Shown: positions 34,782-40,049 of the stretch, piece by piece
Layout: each line of letters starts with the position of its first letter
How positions within the stretch are numbered: the stretch's first letter is position 1
Assembly (NCBI GenBank): GCA_017937285.1
Contig: JAGBDU010000014.1
Span: 1-40,049, forward strand
Direction of reading: 5' to 3'
Source of the DNA: Clostridia bacterium
GTDB taxonomy: Bacteria; Bacillota; Clostridia; TANB77; CAG-508
DNA length: 40,049 nt
Position numbers and translations under genes: made by a program
The notes under the pieces: model-generated
Told to the model about the DNA's origin: nothing
Database searches by the model: none
What the model saw: only the letters and a program-made list of their open reading frames with translations

Positions 34782-35669
34782 ATGAGAGTAGAAAAGATAT
34801 ATTTTAATGCAGAAGACGGAACAGAGCTTTTTGGATTATTACATACAAGCGAAAACAGCGCTGATAAAGATGTAGTAATTTCAACCCATGGAATGGGAAG
34901 TAATGGTTTTAAAAAAAGAGAAGACATAATAGCACAAAAACTAACTTCAAACAATATAGCTTTTTTTACTTTTAACAATAGAGGAAATGGACTTGTTAAT
35001 GGTGTAAAAAGTAATGGAGAAAAAATATTACAAGGAACAGTTTTTGAAGATGTAGAAGATTCATATTATGATTTAGTAGGAGCAATAAAACTAATGATAA
35101 ACAAAGGATATAAAAATATTCATATGCAAGGACATAGTTTAGGCTCAACAAAAACAGTTTATACATATAATAAACTTATAAAAAACGGAGAGCAAGAATT
35201 GTTAAATAAAATTAAATCAGTTATATTGCTTTCATTAGTAGATGTATCTGAAGTTATGAATTATTTAATACACAGTACACAAAATCAAAACTTTATAAAA
35301 TTAGCTTTACAAAAAGAATCAGAAGGAAATTCAAATTATATAATAGATACAGGAGTTCCATTTTTACCATTAGTAAGTGTAAAAACTTTCTTAAAATATT
35401 ATAGAGATAATAAAAACATAGATTTTGCTAAATATACCACAAAGGGATTTGAATTTGAAAAATTAAATAACATAAAAGTTCCAATATTTATGAGATGGGG
35501 AAATGTTAATGAGTTAATAAGCCTTCCAGCAGATAAACTTGCAGAATTGATGAATGAAAAAATACATAATCAAAATAAAGATATAAGTTACGTAGATGGG
35601 GCCACACATAATTATTCTGGTAAAGAGGATCTTTTGGCAGAAGAAATTTTGAGCTTTTTGATTGGTTGA
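34782..35669 (+). CDS. Alpha/beta hydrolase
   Basis: 295 residues. Family marks are the oxyanion-hole HGMGSNG (residues of about 36-42), nucleophile elbow GHSLGS, and a late His in DGATHNYSGKE. The catalytic acid is likely Asp or Glu near FMRWGNVNELIS. The sequence IHMQGHSLGSTKTVYTYNKLI and the long lid region resemble the DUF1749-like or serine aminopeptidase-type group (carboxylesterase or hydrolase). Substrate unknown. AAAGGAATTAAATTT lies upstream. A REP-like unit starts right after its stop, marking the edge of the decayed island. Confidence 0.8.
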   Translation: MRVEKIYFNAEDGTELFGLLHTSENSADKDVVISTHGMGSNGFKKREDIIAQKLTSNNIAFFTFNNRGNGLVNGVKSNGEKILQGTVFEDVEDSYYDLVGAIKLMINKGYKNIHMQGHSLGSTKTVYTYNKLIKNGEQELLNKIKSVILLSLVDVSEVMNYLIHSTQNQNFIKLALQKESEGNSNYIIDTGVPFLPLVSVKTFLKYYRDNKNIDFAKYTTKGFEFEKLNNIKVPIFMRWGNVNELISLPADKLAELMNEKIHNQNKDISYVDGATHNYSGKEDLLAEEILSFLIG

Positions 35670-35671
35670 TT

Positions 35672-35724
35672 GGTGGGAAAAGGGGACGGTTCTCTTTTCC
35701 CATTTTGTGGAATTTGGGACAGTC
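35672..35724 (+). repeat. REP-like palindromic unit C, left edge of the accessory island
   Basis: GTGGGAAAAGGGGACGGTTC with TTTTCCC and a GGGACAGTC tail. Forms an inverted pair with unit D (39118-39171); the two enclose about 3.4 kb of pseudogenes and the toxin-antitoxin locus. Confidence 0.85.
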
Positions 35725-35774
35725 TAAGGTAAGAAAATATTATAAAAAATCTGCTCTCATAATTTCATCTAAAT

Positions 35775-37263
35775 TTATTCTAGTACTGGTGCAATAAAAT
35801 TTTCAATAGCATCACGAAGTTTAGGATGATGTATAACAAAATGAATTGCAGGATGAGTATTTTTTGAAATCATTACCCATTTACCAGAATGAATAGTAAT
35901 ATTAATATTTCTAAATGTATTTATCGTATTCTCTAAAATTTTATAATTATTATGAGTACTCATATATTTTTTGCATCAGTTAAATGTTCTAAATATTCTT
36001 CGTAATTATAACAAATGTCATTAGCATAAAAACTATCTGAAAGAGAAAGAATAGGAGGATAATTTACAAATTCATCTTCCGATAGCGGGGCTATCTCATT
36101 TTCTAAAATATAGTTATCTAAAATCTTTTGAATTGTTTGCCTTTGTTTTTCTACTGAATCTAGTATTATTTTTATATTTTCATCATTAACTTTGTTGCGT
36201 TTTAAAATTTTCAAAAGTAACTTATCAGAAATTGTATGAATAGGAAGTGAAGATAAAATTTTTCTGCGATGTCCGTTTGTATTTGCATCAGATGAAATAA
36301 AAGCATCAAAAGCATTTCTATTTTCTATTCGATAAATATCCATAAGTGGTTTGCTTTATTTAATAAACATTCTGATTTTGTTCTATAATATGCAACATCG
36401 TTTTTGTTACTTGTCAAATGATATTTTCCTTTATCATGATAGCCTTTAATACATTCCCCAGTAAGTGCAACAGCACCGGATACATAATTAAAATGACAAT
36501 AAACAGAGTTGTGTATTCCTGTTAAATAATATGGAGAAACTTGACCTGTCATATAAATTGGAATCCAACTTTCTAAACCTAACATCATTTCATTAAAAGG
36601 ACGATCAAGATTGTGAATTATATTTAAATGCAATCCTCTTTTTTATGTCATAGTTATTGCAAACATCCACTTTTTTCCAAAATCTACATCTTCTGCCATA
36701 TCATCCATAGGCATATCACTACACATAAAAACAGATTCATTAGATTTTGAAAGTACAGTAGCTTTGAAAAAGTCCAATTCTCCTTGTTTCATTTCTTCTA
36801 TTCCATAATAGGTTTTTGAACCAGATTTATAAAATGGAACAAAAGGAACTTTCATTTCATCAAAATGTATTGCTTTTATATATTTATCTAAATTAAAGTT
36901 ATCTAAATTATTTAAAAATTTATCAATTTTATTGTTACTTGGAACTGAATTAGTAGAAAGCCAGTTTGACAATTTGTTAAAATAATTAGAACTATCATCT
37001 AAGTCTTTTAAAGAGCAACCTATAAGAAGTGAAATAGATTTTTTATCATCTTCAAACTTATATTTTGCAACAATAAAATTACATACAGCGTTGGTAAAAT
37101 CTTGAGGTTTTGATGGATTTCTACTTCCTGAACGAATTTTAGAAAGAAGAGAAGCATCATAACCAATAGCTCGAGATAAATCAGCTATACTTATATTTAA
37201 GTTTAAAAGAATGGCACTAAAATTTTTGCTTAATTGTTCAAAGTCAATAGTAATATCATTTAA
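35775..37263 (-). pseudogene. XRE-family transcriptional regulator, truncated and frameshifted
   Basis: On the minus strand one protein of about 495 residues can be pieced together. From 37260 down, an open frame without a start codon encodes an XRE helix-turn-helix (LSIADLSRAIGYDASLLSKIRSGSRNP in outline; SIADLSRAIGYDASLLS visible). The frame continues to a nonsense TAA at 36643-36645. The same frame resumes (IIHNLDRPFNEMMLGLESW..., MTGQVSPYYL) to about 36325, then a shift at about 36335 leads into MDIYRIENRNAF and a second shift at about 35960 leads into HSGKWVMISKNTHPAIHFVIHHPKLRDAIENF. I know this layout from intact Lachnospiraceae-type regulators, which supports one broken gene rather than four small ones. 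The start is lost at the junction with the surface-protein remnant. Confidence 0.85.
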
Positions 37264-37982
37264 GGTGCACGGAAAAAATGGTCAGATTAACTTTAATTAT
37301 GAATTAGATAAGTATTATATTAGTATTGAACCTGAAATTTTTTTAGGTGGTAAAATTACTTCTATAAAAATTGATGGTGTATCAAAGGATATCGCTTTTC
37401 CTACAGGTAGAAACGTATATGAAGTTTCTAAAAAAAGCACATATTCTGTAGAAGTAACTGGAGCTCAAGAATAACATTATAATATAATGTGGGCTAACTC
37501 AGGGGCTAATGTTGATGGTACAGATTTTGATAATCCAGAGGTTTTATTAAAAAATGGTGCAGCAAAAATTATCAAAGTTTATGATAATGAAACAGATATG
37601 AATGATATAACTGACGAAATAGAAGACGCAGACGAAGGATGTGTTGATCCAGACGGTAGAGGTTATTGATACAACATATGATAAAACAAATCATACAATA
37701 ACATTTAATACAGCAAGCTTTTCAAACTATGCTATAGCTAGTAAAAAAACAGAAAATACAACAAACACAGAAAATGACAATAAAGGAGATAATACAGCAA
37801 ATACAGAAATAGATAATAAAGTAGAAAATACAACAAACTCACAAATAGATAATAAAATAGATAATACAACTAATCCACAAACAGGAGATAATATAATAAT
37901 ATTTATTATCATATTTGTACTAGCCTTGACAGGAATTTTAGGAATATTTATAAACAAGAAAAAAGTTAAAAACAATAAATAA
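37261..37982 (+). pseudogene. Remnant of a sortase-anchored surface protein
   Basis: Three pieces of one C-terminal region. From about 37261 the frame reads HGKNGQINFNYELDKYYISI and continues to an in-frame TAA at 37472. The same frame goes on to 37669. A shift at about 37660 leads to TITFNTASFSNYAIASKK, the typical last strand of repeat-containing adhesins. A Thr/Asn linker with internal repeats (ENTTNSQIDNKIDNTTN) follows. The sorting signal is NPQTGD, then a hydrophobic stretch and a KKKVKNNK tail, complete. The N-terminal bulk is missing, so this cannot be a functional protein. Confidence 0.8.
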
Positions 37983-37990
37983 AAATGATT

Positions 37991-38029
37991 AAAAGAGGAC
38001 TAGCTAAAGTTTGTTAGTCCCCTTTTTTT
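37991..38029 (+). terminator. Intrinsic terminator after the surface-protein remnant
   Basis: AAGAGGACTA pairs with TAGTCCCCTT (one mismatch) and is followed by seven T. Confidence 0.65.
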
Positions 38030-38230
38030 AGGAGTACACATAATAATAAGTACAGAGTTGTTTTACACGCAAAGAAAATATATAAAGAATATAATGGATT
38101 TACTGATGACTATACAGGAGAGAGATACCAAACAATTACCGATAATATGATTTATAATCTAGATAAATCAAAAAGAATTTTTCAAAAAATATTGAACATT
38201 ACCCCAAAATATGTTATATTTAAAATATAG
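38030..38230 (+). pseudogene. Start-less coding fragment
   Basis: One frame is open without a start codon from the terminator T-run to TAG at 38228-38230, and reads like real protein (KYRVVLHAKKIYKEYNGF, then RYQTITDNMIYNLDKSKR). I do not recognise it. It is probably a 3' piece of a gene lost in the same decay. Between it and the toxin there is only the antitoxin repeat unit. Confidence 0.35.
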
Positions 38231-38256
38231 AAAGCAATAAATTTATATAAATTGCA

Positions 38257-38262
38257 TATAAT
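38257..38262 (+). promoter_or_regulatory. -10 box of the predicted antitoxin RNA
   Basis: Consensus TATAAT (38257-38262) about 20 nt before the first repeat. No good -35 is seen at 17 nt. Confidence 0.5.
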
Positions 38263-38281
38263 ATTATTGCTAGAAATAGCT

Positions 38282-38390
38282 AAAAAAGTTGGTGAATCCA
38301 GCCATAAAGTTGGAACTCAAAAAAGCGGTGAATCCAGCCATAAATTGGAATTTGAAAAAGCGGTGTTTCCAGCCATTAAATTGGAACTTA
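38282..38390 (+). ncRNA. ToxI-like antitoxin RNA (three tandem repeats of about 36 nt)
   Basis: Three copies, 38282-38318, 38319-38354 and 38355-38390 (37, 36 and 36 nt). All keep GGTG, TTTCCAGCC or ATCCAGCC, and TTGGAA. An A-run starts each unit. Tandem repeats of 35-45 nt directly before a terminator and a ToxN-like gene are the defining layout of type III toxin-antitoxin loci, where the toxin cuts the precursor into single repeats that fold as pseudoknots and inhibit it. The CCAGCC and GGTG/TTGG segments could give the pseudoknot pairing, but I have not folded it. Confidence 0.85.
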
Positions 38391-38427
38391 AAAAAGGGGG
38401 ATTAGAGTTAAAACTCTAATCCTTTTG
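38391..38427 (+). terminator. Intrinsic terminator between antitoxin RNA and toxin
   Basis: GGATTAGAGTT (38399-38409) pairs perfectly with AACTCTAATCC (38412-38422), with a 2-nt loop and TTTT after it. In known type III systems a terminator here limits read-through into the toxin so that antitoxin RNA stays in excess. Confidence 0.85.
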
Positions 38428-38483
38428 TATTAGTGTATTTTTATAAATTTTAATATATAATTAAAATACTAAGGAGGTAATTT

Positions 38484-38990
38484 ATGATGATTATAAATTT
38501 AAAAATTGTTAGAGTTAATTCGGACTATTGTGATTATTTAAGAAAATTTGATAATAAGGTGACTTATAATAAAAATGAAAAAGAGCTAAGACCTTTTATA
38601 GGAATATTGTTTCAAATAGATACTTGTGAATATTTTGCACCATTATCAAGTCCGAAACCTAAACACAGAAATATGAAAAATACTTTGGACTTTTTCAAAA
38701 TTAAAGATGGCGAATTAGGAGCAGTTAACTTTAACAATATGATACCAGTAAATGAAAATAATTACTCTTTAGTAGATTTAAACAAAGAAACTCTAACTAT
38801 TGCAGAATTAAAATATCAAAAATTATTAAGAGAACAATTAGATTGGTTAAATGCTAACTATAAACAAGTAAAAAATAAATCTTTTAAACTGTATCAATTA
38901 TACAGCAATGGAAAATTACCTGAAAATATAAAAGCAAGATGTTGCAATTTTACATTATTAGAAGAAAAATGTATCGAATATAATAAATAA
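38484..38990 (+). CDS. ToxN/AbiQ-family type III toxin endoribonuclease
   Basis: 168 residues, the typical size of this family. AAGGAGG lies 6 nt before the first ATG. Family blocks are IVRVNSDYCDYLRKFDNKV, RPFIGILFQ, YFAPLSSPKPKH (residues 50-61, containing the Ser/Thr-Ser and Lys active-site segment), DGELGAVNFNNMIPV (76-89), and the KLYQLYSNG helix with its conserved Lys. ToxN/AbiQ toxins cleave RNA and stop growth or abort phage infection unless bound by their own repeat RNA. All recognised conserved residues are present, so this looks functional, unlike its decayed neighbours. It has no second protein partner. Confidence 0.9.
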   Translation: MMIINLKIVRVNSDYCDYLRKFDNKVTYNKNEKELRPFIGILFQIDTCEYFAPLSSPKPKHRNMKNTLDFFKIKDGELGAVNFNNMIPVNENNYSLVDLNKETLTIAELKYQKLLREQLDWLNANYKQVKNKSFKLYQLYSNGKLPENIKARCCNFTLLEEKCIEYNK

Positions 38991-39025
38991 CATCTCAGCG
39001 ATAATTTACAATTGAACTAAGTTCT

Positions 39026-39056
39026 AACTGCCAAGAGCTTCTAGTGGAGTTTTTCT
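39026..39056 (+). terminator. Possible terminator after the toxin gene
   Basis: AACTGCCA pairs with TGGAGTT (one bulge), followed by TTTT. Moderate strength. The rest of the gap to 39304 holds repeat unit D, a lone 16-nt-type unit (about 39096-39111) and a promoter. Confidence 0.45.
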
Positions 39057-39117
39057 TTGAACTTACTTCGTTTAATTTCTTATTCATTTGTATTAAAAAT
39101 CTCTGTTCCCGATGTCA

Positions 39118-39171
39118 GACTGTCCCAAATTCCCAAAAATGGGAAAAGAGAACCGTCCCCTTTTCCCACCC
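39118..39171 (-). repeat. REP-like palindromic unit D, inverted
   Basis: Inverted copy of the REP-like family (GACTGTCCCAAATTCCC...GGGAAAAG then AACCGTCCCCTTTTCCC). Right boundary of the accessory island and inverted with respect to unit C. Confidence 0.85.
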
Positions 39172-39202
39172 CGAAAAGTCGAAAAATGTCAAAAAATGCC
39201 GT

Positions 39203-39231
39203 TGACAAATAAGAATGCTATTTGTATAATT
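39203..39231 (+). promoter_or_regulatory. Consensus promoter of the TasA-like gene with spacer palindrome
   Basis: Perfect TTGACA (39203-39208) and TATAAT (39226-39231), spacing 17 nt. ACAAATA (39206-39212) and TATTTGT (39220-39226) form a 7-bp inverted repeat spanning the spacer, a possible operator. Confidence 0.7.
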
Positions 39232-39304
39232 AGGAAGTAAAGATTAATATTTATTTTTATAAAAAAGAAAAACATATGAAGAAAAAGGTGGCAAGGAGGA
39301 ACAG

Positions 39305-40049
39305 ATGAAAGATAACAGAGTATCAAATGAAGGTAGAGAACTAAACAATAAAAAAATAACAACTAAGAGAAAAAAGAGTTATATTGTTGTAGTATTATTA
39401 ATATTAGCAATACTCGCGTCATCAATATTTGGTTATTATGCATATTCAAAATATAAAACAACTCTAACAGGAAATGGAACAGCAACAGTAGCAAAATGGA
39501 GCTTTAAAGTAAATGGGCAAACAGAGCAATTTACAACAGTAAATTTAGAAGAAACAATGAATACAGCAAATAATGTAACTACAAAAAGAATAGCCCCAGG
39601 AACAAGTGGAAAATTATTGCTACAATTAGATGCTACAGGAAGCGAAGTAGCAGTAGATTATGCTATAACATTAGATGTAACAAACAAGCCAACAAATTTA
39701 AAAATGTACGAAAAATATGAAAATGGAAAATATTCAACTGAAATAATGGCAAAAGATAATATAATGACAGTAGAAGGAATAATACCATTATCAGAAGTAG
39801 GAACAGTACAAAGTAAATACATATATTGGGAATGGCCATACCAAACAGGAGAAGCAACAAATGATATATTAGCAAGCGATCTAATAGATACAGCCCAAAG
39901 TAATTTAGGAACAATAAATATACCAATAACAGTAAAAGCAACCCAAAGAAGCACAGGTGATGCAGGAACACCAACAATAGCAGAAAAAATAAAAGTAGGA
40001 GATACAATAACATATAGCCCAAGCGGAACATATACTTTAGATAAAGCAT
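39305..40049 (+). CDS. TasA/CalY-like exported protein, cut by the window end
   Basis: At least 248 codons, open to the last base. AGGAGG (39294-39299) lies 5 nt before the ATG. It starts MKDNRVSNEGRELN, then a basic stretch (KRKKSY), a long hydrophobic signal or anchor (about 27-46), and SKYKTTLTGNGTATVAKWSFKV, the usual beginning of TasA/CalY (camelysin)-type fibre and surface proteins, which are processed by SipW-type peptidase. APGTSGKLLLQLDATGSEVAVDYAI is the expected second strand block. The C-terminal half repeats Thr/Ile-rich strands and reaches the sentence-like IKVGDTITYSPSGTY before the cut. Minus-strand open frames here are shadows. Confidence 0.75.
   Translation, partial: MKDNRVSNEGRELNNKKITTKRKKSYIVVVLLILAILASSIFGYYAYSKYKTTLTGNGTATVAKWSFKVNGQTEQFTTVNLEETMNTANNVTTKRIAPGTSGKLLLQLDATGSEVAVDYAITLDVTNKPTNLKMYEKYENGKYSTEIMAKDNIMTVEGIIPLSEVGTVQSKYIYWEWPYQTGEATNDILASDLIDTAQSNLGTINIPITVKATQRSTGDAGTPTIAEKIKVGDTITYSPSGTYTLDKA

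Noticed and set aside
35775..35963. Separate small minus-strand gene coupled by ATGA
   Set aside because: Its protein continues the regulator family's C-terminus (HFVIHHPKLRDAIENF), so it is better explained as the frameshifted end of the pseudogene.
39658..40049. Minus-strand open frames of 98 and 128 residues at the window end
   Set aside because: Both are shadows of the TasA-like gene, which is open on the plus strand from 39305 to the last base with a strong ribosome site and promoter.

Overview
The window looks like part of the chromosome of an uncultured, very AT-rich Gram-positive anaerobe of the class Clostridia, of the kind common in animal gut metagenomes. The evidence is very low GC, AGGAGG-type ribosome binding sites, Firmicutes housekeeping clusters (queA-tgt, clpP-clpX, secG-rnr), a Spo0H-like sigma factor, a CpsC/CpsD/CpsB tyrosine-phosphorylation module, sortase and dockerin domains, and TGG-only tryptophan (standard code 11). 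The organism assignment is inference.

Layout. 1-1600: a 16-nt repeat array, then an exported protein with an HEXXH zinc motif. 1600-9900: queA, tgt, a membrane WG-repeat protein, recN, an M50 membrane protease, tsaD and a COG1768 phosphoesterase. 9900-17200: a GNAT fusion protein, tig, clpP, clpX, secG and rnr. 17200-20450: mobile elements, then a capsule-regulation-type operon (CpsC, BY-kinase CpsD, PHP phosphatase CpsB) behind a promoter with two perfect palindromes, and a convergent small gene. 20560-25490: a lipoprotein whose end is rewritten by a repeat hairpin, a dockerin-bearing glucosaminidase with SH3 domains, and a membrane-anchored beta-sandwich/SH3 surface protein. 25500-31000: tRNA-Thr(CGT), ftsY, a UPF0182 membrane protein, a lipoprotein and sigH. 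31000-35670: repeat elements, tRNA-Thr(GGT), ychF, two Tim44-like/zinc-ribbon paralogues and an alpha/beta hydrolase. 35670-39170: a decayed accessory island. 39200-end: the start of a TasA/CalY-like exported protein.

Most notable content. (1) A probable type III toxin-antitoxin locus at about 38257-38990. Three tandem repeats of about 36 nt are followed by an intrinsic terminator and a ToxN/AbiQ-like endoribonuclease. The repeats should be the RNA antitoxin. (2) A family of short non-coding mobile elements in five copies. They have GTTACA...TGTAAC-like ends, and three copies have visible 8-bp target duplications. Some carry a conserved internal core and others lack it. Two copies sit exactly at stop codons and one in a terminator T-run. 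(3) Three other repeat families (16-nt arrays, REP-like units, a 35-bp perfect hairpin) all share the octamer GGGGACGG. (4) The accessory island is bracketed by two inverted REP-like units. It holds a frameshifted XRE regulator pseudogene fused at one point to a decayed sortase-anchored protein, followed by the live-looking toxin-antitoxin pair.

The housekeeping genes cover tRNA modification (queA, tgt, tsaD), protein quality control (tig, clpXP), secretion and targeting (secG, ftsY), RNA decay (rnr) and recombinational repair (recN). Most have their own ribosome binding site and many have recognisable promoters, so they seem to form short operons separated by repeats rather than one long transcript.
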